DNA from: CAYLNM01 sp964385045
GTDB lineage: Bacteria; Planctomycetota; Phycisphaerae; Phycisphaerales; SM1A02
Assembly (NCBI GenBank): GCA_964385045.1
Contig: CAYLNM010000008.1
Coordinates: 1 to 57,714 of the forward strand
Direction: 5' to 3'
DNA length: 57,714 bases
The notes beneath the pieces are model-generated. The model saw nothing but the letters and a program-made list of their open reading frames with translations, did not search any database and was not told the DNA's origin. Positions within the stretch are counted from its first letter, which is position 1; each line of letters begins with the position of its first letter. Positions 42,435-50,926 of the stretch are shown here, in pieces. The translations under genes and the position numbers were made by a program.

Positions 42435-43322
42435 ATGTCCACGACCAGCACCGGCGAGCCGCAGATCGTCGAGGAGGCGATCCGCAGCATCAGCCACATC
42501 GCGACGCTGCCGGAGATCACCCTCCGGATCATCGAGCTCGTCGAGGACCCGTCGAGCACGGCCCAGGACCTGCACACGATCATCTCGAACGACCTGGCGC
42601 TCTGCAGCCGGATCCTCAAGGTGGTCAACTCGGCCTTCTACGGCCTGCCGCGGCAGATCGGGTCGATCAATCGGGCGATCGTGCTCCTCGGCCTCAACGC
42701 GGTGAAGAACATCGCGATCGCGGCGAGCCTCACCAAGCTCTTCCGCGGCGGCGAGCTCTGTCCCGGCTTCTCGGCCCGCGACCTGTGGATCCACTCGATC
42801 GCGACCGCGACCGCGAGCAAGCTCATCTGCGACGAGCTCAAGCTCGGCCTGCCCGACGAGGCGTTCCTCGCGGGACTGATCCACGACATCGGGATCATGG
42901 TCGAGATGCAGGCCCGCCGCGACGACCTCGTCGGCGTGATCGGCCGTCTCTCGGTCGACGGCGACGGCGTCCCGCAGCTCGACATGCGCGAGACCGAGCG
43001 TCAGGTGATCGGCGCCGACCACACGATGTTCGGCTCGGCCCTGTGCGAGTCGTGGAAGTTCCCCAAGAGCTTCACCTACGTGACCCGCCACCACCACACG
43101 CCGCTGGAGCTGCCCTCGGGCAGCCGCACGCTCGCGGCGGTGGTGTACGTCGCGGACCGCGTCGCGGCCCGGGCCGGCTATCCCTTCCGGCTCGACCTGC
43201 AGAGCCTCGAGGTCGACCCCGCGATCCTCGCCGAGCTCGGCATGACCGCCGAGCAGGTCGACCGCGTGTGCGAACGGCTGCCCGAGACCTACGAGGAGGT
43301 CGAGGCGACCTTCAGCGGCTGA
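42435..43322 (+). CDS. HDOD domain protein
   Basis: A 295-aa protein consisting almost wholly of an HDOD domain (HIATLPEITLRIIELVEDPS, SRILKVVNSAFYGLPRQIG, INRAIVLLGLNAVKNIAIAA, FLAGLIHDIGIMVEMQ). HDOD proteins are relatives of HD phosphohydrolases, usually acting in signalling rather than catalysis. The HD pair is present (LIHDIG). The gene stands alone between the glycosylation operon and the Lon-N gene. Confidence 0.92.
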   Translation: MSTTSTGEPQIVEEAIRSISHIATLPEITLRIIELVEDPSSTAQDLHTIISNDLALCSRILKVVNSAFYGLPRQIGSINRAIVLLGLNAVKNIAIAASLTKLFRGGELCPGFSARDLWIHSIATATASKLICDELKLGLPDEAFLAGLIHDIGIMVEMQARRDDLVGVIGRLSVDGDGVPQLDMRETERQVIGADHTMFGSALCESWKFPKSFTYVTRHHHTPLELPSGSRTLAAVVYVADRVAARAGYPFRLDLQSLEVDPAILAELGMTAEQVDRVCERLPETYEEVEATFSG

Positions 43323-43550
43323 GCGGGGCGTCCGCGCCCGGGCGCCGACCGTCCCGCGCCCGCAGCCGCCACCGCAGTCCGAATCGCGCGAGGCGTCCCG
43401 TCGAGTCCGGCGGGACGCGTCGTCGCGCTCCGAGCCGTCCCGTCCGCGGCGGCGACGCGGGCCGCCGACGTGATCGGCGGCCGAGGACGGCTCCCGACCG
43501 CGCGGCTCCCTCCGCCCGCGACCGCCGCCGGGCCCGGCCTACGATCGGCC

Positions 43551-44252
43551 ATGGCCGAGACCGTGCGGGTGAGCTTCGCCCGGCCCATTCCGCTGTTCCC
43601 GTTCCTCGACGTGGTGCTGCTGCCGCACGAGACGCTGCCGCTGCACGTCTTCGAGCCGCGCTACCGACAGATGATCGGAGAGTGCCTCGACTCGGCCGGC
43701 CAGTTCGCCGTCGCCACCGTCGACCGGGAGGCGGACCTCGAGGCGGGCGGCATCGAGCCGCGTCCCCTGCGCCCGGTGGCCTGCGTCGGACAGATCGTCG
43801 GTCACGAGCCCCTTCCCGACGGGCGCTACAACCTGCTGCTGCAGGGGGTCTGCCGGGCGAGGATCCTCGACGTCCAGGAGCCCGAGGGGGAGCGGCTCTA
43901 CCGCACTGCGACCATGCGGGCGGTCGAGGCCGCCGCCGACGAGCCGCCGCTCGACGACGTCCGGCAGCGGCTCGCGGGCGTCGTCCACGACCGACGGCTC
44001 GACCCCCTCGAGTCGATCGAGCGGCTCCGGGAGTGGGCCGACCACCCGCAGATCCCCACCCGCGCGTTCATCGACCTCGTCGGCCTGGTGCTCGTCCGGG
44101 ACGCCGAGCGGAAGTACCGGCTGCTGTCCGAGGGCGACGTCCGGCTGCGGGCGGAGATGGTCGGAGGCGAGCTCGAGCACCTCGAGTCCCTGCTCACCGC
44201 GGCCGCGGGGCAGAGCTGGCGGGACTGGCCCCGCGGGATGTCGTGGAACTGA
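43551..44252 (+). CDS. Lon N-terminal (LON substrate-binding) domain protein
   Basis: A 233-aa stand-alone LON domain protein (PIPLFPFLDVVLLPHETLPL, HVFEPRYRQMIGECLD, GRYNLLLQGVCRARIL). It has no ATPase or protease domain, as in the YbgX/PF02190 group, which probably binds unfolded or specific proteins. The second half is a helical domain with RLREWADHPQIPTRAFIDLV. The ATG at 43551 agrees with the family start. Confidence 0.92.
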   Translation: MAETVRVSFARPIPLFPFLDVVLLPHETLPLHVFEPRYRQMIGECLDSAGQFAVATVDREADLEAGGIEPRPLRPVACVGQIVGHEPLPDGRYNLLLQGVCRARILDVQEPEGERLYRTATMRAVEAAADEPPLDDVRQRLAGVVHDRRLDPLESIERLREWADHPQIPTRAFIDLVGLVLVRDAERKYRLLSEGDVRLRAEMVGGELEHLESLLTAAAGQSWRDWPRGMSWN

Positions 44253-44324
44253 CGCCCCGGCGCGGCGTCGCGGCGCAGGCCGGTGGCCTACGCAGCCCGG
44301 GCGCCGCGTTGCCGCGTTGCCGCG

Positions 44325-44354
44325 TTGACGCCCGATCCGGGAGAGCCGTATCAT
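44325..44354 (+). promoter_or_regulatory. Sigma-70 promoter of tRNA-Arg
   Basis: TTGACG (44325-44330), an 18-bp spacer, and TATCAT (44349-44354) end 10 bases before the tRNA. Just upstream, a CCGCGTTG motif occurs three times in tandem. Confidence 0.8.
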
Positions 44355-44364
44355 CGGAGCTTCG

Positions 44365-44438
44365 GTCCACGTAGCTCAGCTGGATAGAGCGTTGGCCTCC
44401 GAAGCCAAAGGTCGCAGGTTCGAATCCTGCCGTGGACG
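44365..44438 (+). tRNA. tRNA-Arg(CCG)
   Basis: A 74-nt cloverleaf. The acceptor stem is GTCCACG with CGTGGAC, the D arm is GCTC/GAGC, and the anticodon stem TTGGC/GCCAA holds the loop CTCCGAA. The anticodon CCG reads CGG codons. The T arm is GCAGG TTCGAAT CCTGC. The 3' CCA is not encoded. Confidence 0.97.
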
Positions 44439-44606
44439 TTGGTGGATGGCCGCGGGCCCGGGCGATCGCCCCGGATCGCGGCCATCGTCGCGCCGGGGGG
44501 CGGTGGCCGATCGCATGCCCGATCGCGATCGCGATCGCGGCTCCGGCCACTGCGGCATCCGCCCGCCCCACTGCTCCGTCCCGCCCTCGCCCCACCCGAG
44601 TCGCCC

Positions 44607-44891
44607 ATGCGCATCGCCGAGTTCCAGCAGCTGATCCGCGACCGCTACCACGAGACCGACGCGGCCCGCGGCGTGCCCGGCACCTTCCTGTGGTTCACCG
44701 AGGAGATCGGCGAGCTCGCCCACGCCCTCGGCCGCCGCGAGCGCGGGGACGGGGACGAGGCGAACCTCGAGGAGGAATTCGCCGACGTGCTGGCCTGGCT
44801 GACCACGCTCGCCAACGTCACCGGCGTCGACCTCGAGCGGGCGATCGAGCGGAAGTATCTCGCCGACGGAGGCCCGGCCGGCGTGAAGTGA
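44607..44891 (+). CDS. MazG-like nucleotide pyrophosphohydrolase
   Basis: A 94-aa protein of the all-alpha NTP pyrophosphohydrolase (MazG/DUF) group: FLWFTEEIGELAHALGRRE, then NLEEEFADVLAWLTTLANVT. The EExxE and ExxD metal-binding pairs are present. Such enzymes hydrolyse nucleoside triphosphates, often as house-cleaners. The single-domain form is short and the substrate is not predictable. Confidence 0.9.
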   Translation: MRIAEFQQLIRDRYHETDAARGVPGTFLWFTEEIGELAHALGRRERGDGDEANLEEEFADVLAWLTTLANVTGVDLERAIERKYLADGGPAGVK

Positions 44892-45083
44892 GGCCGCCGG
44901 GGGCGCCGGAGACGACGCCGGCCGCAACCGGCCGGGCCCCCCGCCCCGCCCCGCATCGCGCCGGGAGGCCGTCCGCCCTCGTCGGCCACCGGCCACCGGC
45001 CGTCTGCCGCCGTGGTCCCGTCCCCGCCACCGCGCTTCAATCCGGTCCGCCGGACGTGACCGGCTCCGCCACGGAGGGACGCC

Positions 45084-45875
45084 ATGGGACGCATCGACGA
45101 GCTCTTCGCCGCCCGGGCCGGCGGCGGCCGCCCCCTGCTGATGCCCTTCGTCACCGCCGGACACCCGTCGCTGTCGGTCACCGAGCGGGTGCTGCCGCGG
45201 CTCGAGGCGGCCGGGGCGAGCGTGGTCGAGCTCGGGATCCCCTTCAGCGATCCGATCGCCGACGGCCCGGTGATCGCCGAGGCGATGCACGAGGCCCTGA
45301 CCGCGGGGGTGCGACCGGGCGACGTGCTCGAGCTCGTCCGCCGCGTCCGCCCGACGCTGTCGATCGGACTGGTCGCGATGGTGAGCTGCTCGATCGTCGA
45401 GCGCTCCGGCGGGGCCGCCTTCATCCACGCCGCGGCCGACGCCGGGATCGACGGGTTCATCGTGCCCGACGTCGACCCCGGCGTGGCCGCCGGCTACTCC
45501 GCGGCCTGCGCCGAACGCGACCTGGCCTTCGCGATGCTCGTCGCCCCCACCACCCCGCCCGAGCGGGTCGCACGACTGGTCGGACTCTGCCGCGGCTTCG
45601 TGTACCTGCTCGCCCGCACCGGGATCACCGGCGAGCGCGACGCGGCCCCCGACGTCGCGGCCGGGCTCGCCGCGGTGCGGGCGCACGCCCCCGACCTGCC
45701 GGTCGCGGTCGGCTTCGGCATCAGCCGCCCCGAGCACGTCGCCGCGGTGACCTCCGGCGAGCACGCGGCCGACGCGGCCATCGTCGGCTCGGCCCTGGTG
45801 CGCCGCATGGCCGCGGCGGACGACCCGGTCGCGGAGGCCGAGCGGTTCACCGCCGAGCTGGCCTCGGCCGTCTGA
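45084..45875 (+). CDS. trpA: Tryptophan synthase alpha chain
   Basis: TrpA cleaves indole-3-glycerol phosphate to indole, which passes to the TrpB subunit. The 263-aa protein has PFVTAGHPSLSVTE, the catalytic Glu in VVELGIPFSDPIADGPVI with the Asp in the same segment, and the TIM-barrel phosphate site VAVGFGISRPEHVAAV. The length is normal. GGAGG lies six bases before the ATG. No trpB is adjacent in this window. Confidence 0.97.
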   Translation: MGRIDELFAARAGGGRPLLMPFVTAGHPSLSVTERVLPRLEAAGASVVELGIPFSDPIADGPVIAEAMHEALTAGVRPGDVLELVRRVRPTLSIGLVAMVSCSIVERSGGAAFIHAAADAGIDGFIVPDVDPGVAAGYSAACAERDLAFAMLVAPTTPPERVARLVGLCRGFVYLLARTGITGERDAAPDVAAGLAAVRAHAPDLPVAVGFGISRPEHVAAVTSGEHAADAAIVGSALVRRMAAADDPVAEAERFTAELASAV

Positions 45876-45883
45876 CCGCATCC

Positions 45884-45938
45884 GCGGGCGACGTCGCCCG
45901 CAGCGGCCCGGTCCCGCGGATCGCCCGCTGATCCGCGG
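45884..45938 (+). terminator. Two hairpins between trpA and the glutamine synthetase gene
   Basis: Hairpin 1 has 7-bp arms (45884-45890 with 45895-45901) right after the trpA stop. Hairpin 2 has 9-bp perfect arms (45914-45922 with 45930-45938). Together they probably end the trpA transcript. No strong T-run is seen. Confidence 0.55.
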
Positions 45939-46092
45939 CGATCGTGCAGGAAATCGCGCCGAACTCGCGAGTCCACCCCCCCCTCGCCCTTGCGGCACGC
46001 CCGCCGTCGTGGATGATGGGGTCGCGGGGCGCGTGCGCCCCGACCGCGGACGATCACCACTGCTCGCCAGCGCACCAAGAAGGGAAGGTCGC

Positions 46093-48279
46093 ATGACCAG
46101 CGCCATGGAGCTCGCCTCGTTCATCCAGAGCCGATCCACGGAGTCGGACCACATGTCCAACGGGCACCACCGCCCCGACGAGCACTTCGGCACGCTCACG
46201 TTCTCCGGCGACGTGATGCTCAAGCGCCTGCCGGCCGACGTCTACGAGAAGCTGCAGCAGACGATCAACCGCGCGGCCCCGCTCGATCCCGCCATCGCCA
46301 ACAGCGTCGCGCTGGCGATGAAGGAGTGGGCGATCGAGCACGGCGCGACCCACTACTGCCACTGGTTCCAGCCCCTCACCGGCGACACCGCCGAGAAGCA
46401 CGACGCGTTCCTGACGCCCGACGGCAACGGCGGCGCGATCAGCAGCTTCTCCGGCAACTCGCTCATCGTCGGCGAGCCGGACGCCTCGAGCTTCCCGTCG
46501 GGCGGCATCCGCGAGACCTTCGAGGCCCGCGGCTACACCGCCTGGGACGCCTCGAGCCCCGCGTTCATCCTGAAGACGCGGTCCACCGCGACCCTGTGCA
46601 TCCCGTCGGTCTTCGTCTCGTACACCGGCGAGGCGCTCGACCTCAAGACGCCGCTGCTGCGGTCGATGGACGCGATCAGCACCCAGGCGATGCGGATCCT
46701 GCGGCTGTTCGACCCCGACACCCCGGCGACCCGGGTGAACACCACGCTCGGCTGCGAGCAGGAGTACTTCCTCGTCGACGAGGCGTTCGTGGAGGCACGG
46801 CTCGACCTGCAGGTCTGCGGCCGCTCGATCCTCGGCTCGCCGCCGCCCAAGGGCCACCAGCTCGACGACCACTACTTCGGGGCGATCCCCGAGCGGGTGC
46901 TGTCGTTCATGGCCGAGCTCGAGCAGCGGGCGGTGGAGCTGGGCATCCCGGTGACGACCCGCCACAACGAGGTCGCGCCCGGCCAGTACGAGGTCGCCCC
47001 GACCTTCGAGGACAACAACATCGCCGCCGACCACCAGCAGCTGCTCATGCACCTGCTGGAGACCACCGCGCCGCGGCACGGCTTCCGCTGCCTCCTGCAC
47101 GAGAAGCCGTTCGCGGGCGTCAACGGCTCGGGCAAGCACAACAACTGGTCGATGTGCACCGACACCGGGACCAACCTGCTCAACCCCAAGGACGAGACGC
47201 ACAGCAACCTGCAGTTCCTCGTCTTCCTGTGCGGCGTGATCCGGGCCGTGCACCTGCACGGCGACCTGCTCCGCGGCGCGATCGCCTCGGCGGCCAACGA
47301 CCACCGGCTGGGAGCCAACGAGGCGCCGCCCGCGATCATCTCCATCTTCCTCGGCGAGATGCTCTCGGACATCCTCGACCAGCTCGAGAAGGGCGCGATG
47401 CGGTCCACCAAGAAGGGTGGCCAGCTCTCGATCGGCTCGCGCGTCCTCCCCGCGATCCCGCGGCACGCGGGCGACCGCAATCGCACGAGCCCCTTCGCGT
47501 TCACGGGCAACAAGTTCGAGTTCCGCGCCGTCGGCTCGAGCTGCCCGATCGCGTGGCCGGACACCGTGCTCAACGTGATCGTCGCCGACTCGCTGGCCTC
47601 CATGGCCGACGAGCTCGAGAAGCGGGCCGGCGCGAGCCCGACCGAGCGCAAGCTCGAGACCGCGGTCAAGGGTCTGCTCAAGGAGGTCGTCAAGAAGCAC
47701 CGCGCGGTGGTCTTCGACGGCGACAACTACTCCGACGAGTGGCACGCCGAGGCGGAGAAGCGCGGCCTGCCCAACCTGCGGACGACCGCCGACGCCCTGC
47801 CCGCGTTCAAGACGAAGGACACGATGTCGATGTTCTCGCGGCACAAGGTGCTGACCCAGCGCGAGCTGCGGGCCCGCATCGACGTGCTGTTCGAGCAGTA
47901 CGTGATGGAGATCGGCATCGAGGCCCGGTCGATGGTCCAGATGGTGGAGACGCAGGTCCTGCCCGCCGCCATCCGCTACCAGACGGAGCTCGCGACCTCG
48001 CTCGCGGCGGTGCGGAGCGTCGACCTCGACGACCCCGCGACCGCCGACCGGCTCGAGGAGGTGGTGCAGTACGTCAACGAGCTGCGCCGTGCGACCGAGG
48101 CGGTGAAGAAGGCCGAGCGGGCCGACTTCGCGGTCGTCGACAAGCACGGGGCGCACGTCCGCGACACGCTGCTGCCGGCGATGGACGAGTGCCGCACCGC
48201 GGCGGACCGTCTGGAGCAGATCGTGCCCGAGGACCTGTGGCCGCTGCCCTCGTACACCGAGATGCTGTTCATGCGGTGA
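46093..48279 (+). CDS. glnN: Glutamine synthetase type III
   Basis: GSIII (GlnN), 728 aa, makes glutamine from glutamate and ammonia and is much larger than GSI or GSII. Clear landmarks: FGTLTFSGDVMLKRLPADVY, HWFQPLTGDTAEKHDAFL, GCEQEYFLVDEAF, HNEVAPGQYEVAP, HEKPFAGVNGSGKHNNWS, and FRAVGSSCPIAWP. The ATG at 46093 follows GGGAAGG. The leader holds a 7-bp hairpin at 46026-46041 that might influence expression. It is a stand-alone gene bounded by hairpins on both sides. Confidence 0.97.
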   Translation: MTSAMELASFIQSRSTESDHMSNGHHRPDEHFGTLTFSGDVMLKRLPADVYEKLQQTINRAAPLDPAIANSVALAMKEWAIEHGATHYCHWFQPLTGDTAEKHDAFLTPDGNGGAISSFSGNSLIVGEPDASSFPSGGIRETFEARGYTAWDASSPAFILKTRSTATLCIPSVFVSYTGEALDLKTPLLRSMDAISTQAMRILRLFDPDTPATRVNTTLGCEQEYFLVDEAFVEARLDLQVCGRSILGSPPPKGHQLDDHYFGAIPERVLSFMAELEQRAVELGIPVTTRHNEVAPGQYEVAPTFEDNNIAADHQQLLMHLLETTAPRHGFRCLLHEKPFAGVNGSGKHNNWSMCTDTGTNLLNPKDETHSNLQFLVFLCGVIRAVHLHGDLLRGAIASAANDHRLGANEAPPAIISIFLGEMLSDILDQLEKGAMRSTKKGGQLSIGSRVLPAIPRHAGDRNRTSPFAFTGNKFEFRAVGSSCPIAWPDTVLNVIVADSLASMADELEKRAGASPTERKLETAVKGLLKEVVKKHRAVVFDGDNYSDEWHAEAEKRGLPNLRTTADALPAFKTKDTMSMFSRHKVLTQRELRARIDVLFEQYVMEIGIEARSMVQMVETQVLPAAIRYQTELATSLAAVRSVDLDDPATADRLEEVVQYVNELRRATEAVKKAERADFAVVDKHGAHVRDTLLPAMDECRTAADRLEQIVPEDLWPLPSYTEMLFMR

Positions 48280-48329
48280 GCCCGATGCCGCCGCCCCCGT
48301 CGGCGGCCGGCACCGACCCCGAGGATCCC

Positions 48330-48364
48330 GACGCGGGCCCGGCGCGATGCGCCGGGCCCGCGTC
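48330..48364. terminator. Bidirectional terminator-like hairpin
   Basis: A perfect 16-bp stem (48330-48345 with 48349-48364, loop of three) sits in the 128-base gap between the convergent glutamine synthetase gene and the zinc-ribbon membrane gene. Confidence 0.7.
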
Positions 48365-48407
48365 GCGCGCCGGCGCGCCAGCTCGCCGGCGCGGCCCGGC
48401 GCCCGGC

Positions 48408-50096
48408 TCAGTCAGGGGTCGCCGTCGCCGTCGCGAGGCCGGTCGTCGTCTCGAGCGTGATCGACTGCTGGTCCTGCCACTGGACGGGACCGGTCAGGCG
48501 GAGGCCGAAGGGCGTCCACGTCACGCCGACGGCGTCCGCGTCCGCCGCGGTGACGAAGCGGATGGCGTGGATCGTGACCGGCTCCCCCGCGGCCACCCGA
48601 TCGGCGAGTCCCGGCGGCACCGGGGGCAGCGCGAGCACGTACTCGGGCGGGGCCGGCCACGGACGCTCCTGGCGCTCCGACCGCGGCAGCCAGCGGGCTC
48701 GGAGCGGACGCTCGCCGGACGCGATCAGGCACAGCGAGCCGTCCGCCCGACGAGGCGTCACCGGCGGGCCGTCGCCGACCTCGAGTCCCGTGACGATCAT
48801 CCCCACCCGTCGGGCGTCGCCCGGATCCATGCGGCGGGCGAAGCGGAGGGCGAGCCACGGACCGGCGCCCGGCGCGTCCGCCGCGGGGGTCCCGCCCGGT
48901 CCGGCGTCGGCTGCGATCGCGGGCACGGCGTCGCGGGCCGGGTCGGACGCGGGCGGGCTCGAGGGGCCGCGAAACGGGACGCCGCCGCCGGTGGCGCGGG
49001 TGGGCGGCGCGTGCCGGGCGACGATGACCCGGCGCAGCTCCACCGCGTCCCGCCACCGCTCGGACTCGAGGGCGGCGGGCACCAGGCCGCTCGAGACGGC
49101 ATGCTCGAACCACGCCCACGCCTCGGCGCCCACCGGCACGCCGGCGCGCCGCCGCTGGAGCAATCCCTCGGCGAGGTCGCGCGCCTCGGTCGCGTTCGGC
49201 CCCCTCGTGATCAGGGCGCGGAACGTCCGCTCGTCCCATCGCGCCGACGCGCCGAGATCGGTGACGAGGGCAGCCGTCGGCACCGCGAAGCTCGTCCGGA
49301 GCACCCGCGTGAGCGGGCCACCGGCGAGCACGCCCGCCAGCCAGCAGACCGCGGTCACCGCGACCAGCCCTTCCGCGACGCGGCGGGCGGGGCGCGGGCG
49401 GGCCGCCCGAAGCTCCCCCGACGGATGCCGGGTGCCGCACTCGGGGCAGCGGTCGATGCCGCCCACGAGCGGCTGATCGCACCGCCCACACCGGCGCAGC
49501 GGCGGCTCCGCCGAGACGGTGAGCCACGGCAGGCACCGCACGAGGGCGAGCGTCGCCAGCGCGGCCGCGGGGACGATGCCGGTGGTCACGACGCTGCGCT
49601 CGGCGAGGACGGCGACGGCGGCCGGGACGAGCAGGAGCAGCGCGGCCGGGACGGCAAGCTCCTCGCGGACGGCGGCGCGGGCGGCCGCGAGCGTGCGGCC
49701 GGGGCCGCTCGCGGTTCGGGCGGCGAACACGCCCGGGGGCTCGGCGGTCACGAGCCACGTCCACCAGTAGGCCCGGGCCGCATCGGCCCCGGGGCCGTCG
49801 GGCAGGCGGGCGAGGGAGCGGGGATCGATCCGGCCGTCGTGGGCCGCCACGAGGCGGCGCCGGTGGACGTCGCGGACGAGCGTGCCCGCGACGAGCACGA
49901 TCGCGACCACGAGCCCGCCGAGTCCGAGCACCGGCCGAGCCGCCGCCCGCCACGCGGGCTCGCCGGCCACCGGGTCGGCGAGGGCCGGTTCGAGCACGGC
50001 CCCGGAGCCGGCCGGCAGCACGAGCAGGACGAGGAGGCCGACGAGCCGGCGCGCGGCGGTCGCCTTCGCCAGCCGCCGCCACGTCGCGGCGGTCAC
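48408..50096 (-). CDS. Membrane protein with internal zinc ribbon
   Basis: A 562-aa protein with several hydrophobic helices (LVGLLVLLVLPAGSGAVL, VLGLGGLVVAIVLVAGTLV, VPAALLLLVPAAVAVLAE, LVAVTAVCWLAGVLAGG) and a ribbon between them (RRCGRCDQPLVGGIDRCPEC). The C-terminal ~300 residues are soluble and hold no motif I recognise. The design repeats that of the two membrane ribbon genes at 25-27 kb. The GTG at 50096 has GGGGGG upstream; an ATG at 50129 adds 11 residues. Confidence 0.75.
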   Translation of the reverse strand: MTAATWRRLAKATAARRLVGLLVLLVLPAGSGAVLEPALADPVAGEPAWRAAARPVLGLGGLVVAIVLVAGTLVRDVHRRRLVAAHDGRIDPRSLARLPDGPGADAARAYWWTWLVTAEPPGVFAARTASGPGRTLAAARAAVREELAVPAALLLLVPAAVAVLAERSVVTTGIVPAAALATLALVRCLPWLTVSAEPPLRRCGRCDQPLVGGIDRCPECGTRHPSGELRAARPRPARRVAEGLVAVTAVCWLAGVLAGGPLTRVLRTSFAVPTAALVTDLGASARWDERTFRALITRGPNATEARDLAEGLLQRRRAGVPVGAEAWAWFEHAVSSGLVPAALESERWRDAVELRRVIVARHAPPTRATGGGVPFRGPSSPPASDPARDAVPAIAADAGPGGTPAADAPGAGPWLALRFARRMDPGDARRVGMIVTGLEVGDGPPVTPRRADGSLCLIASGERPLRARWLPRSERQERPWPAPPEYVLALPPVPPGLADRVAAGEPVTIHAIRFVTAADADAVGVTWTPFGLRLTGPVQWQDQQSITLETTTGLATATATPD

Positions 50097-50926
50097 CGGG
50101 CAGCCCCCCGGCTCCGCTCCCGGAGGCATGGGACCCGCGTCCGGCCGGGCGTCCTGGCCGGGCCGATCGTCATCGGATCGCCGGCTCGCGGGGCGGCCCG
50201 GCGGTCCGGGCCTCCGCGCTCCCCCGGGACCGCGGTCATCGACACGTCCGCCGACCGCGCCGGGCCGGCGGGCGGCCCGTACGAGCGCGGACACGGAGTG
50301 CGGGCGGTCCCGGGTGTCGCGGTGCATCGAAGGTCGAGTCGGCGAGCCGCGACACCGAGATCCCGGAAGCTCCCGCGACGGCCGGCGCAGCGGGCCCCGG
50401 CTCGCGGAGCAGACCGCACCGCTTCCCGCCAACCGGCCCGAACGTCCGGGAACGACCGGCCGAGCGTGGATCCCGCGGGACCATCGGCCGGTCCGTCGCG
50501 ACCCTCGTGCCGCCCTGCCGCCCCGCCGCCGCCTCGTTGGGCAGGACCCGCGCGGGCGCGAGCCGAGCGGATGGGCGGCGACGGGCGGCTTCGCCTCGGC
50601 GGGCCGGTCGCGCGGGCGTCGCCGTGGCCCGGTCGAGGGCCCGGTCGAGGGCCGCCGGGTGCCCTCCCGTGACCGGCCTCAGGCGCCAGGTCGGCGAGCC
50701 GAGCGGGCGGGGTGAAGGCGGGCGGAGATGGGGCCCCGGTCCCGGCCGGCGGACGGGAAGCCGGCGACGGGCGGTCCCACGCCCGCAGCCTTCGGCCCGG
50801 CCACGGGTAGCACCACGGCCCCCGCCGCGCCGCGACCCGCTGCGCGCCCGTCGGTCGCGGGGGCGTGCCTCCGGCCCGCGTCGCTGCACGCGGGCCGGCC
50901 CGTCCCCGAGCCAGGAGCCGGCCTCG
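50097..50926. other. Long intergenic region with an inverted repeat
   Basis: About 830 bases between divergent genes. I see no credible gene. A perfect 10-bp inverted repeat (50313-50322 with 50347-50356, 24 bases apart) could be a hairpin or a binding site. Short GC repeats occur near 50630-50660. Confidence 0.5.

Noticed and set aside
38280..43097. A 1605-codon minus-strand open frame
   Set aside because: It is antisense to the Maf, neuA, neuC and HDOD genes, which all have clear family motifs on the plus strand.
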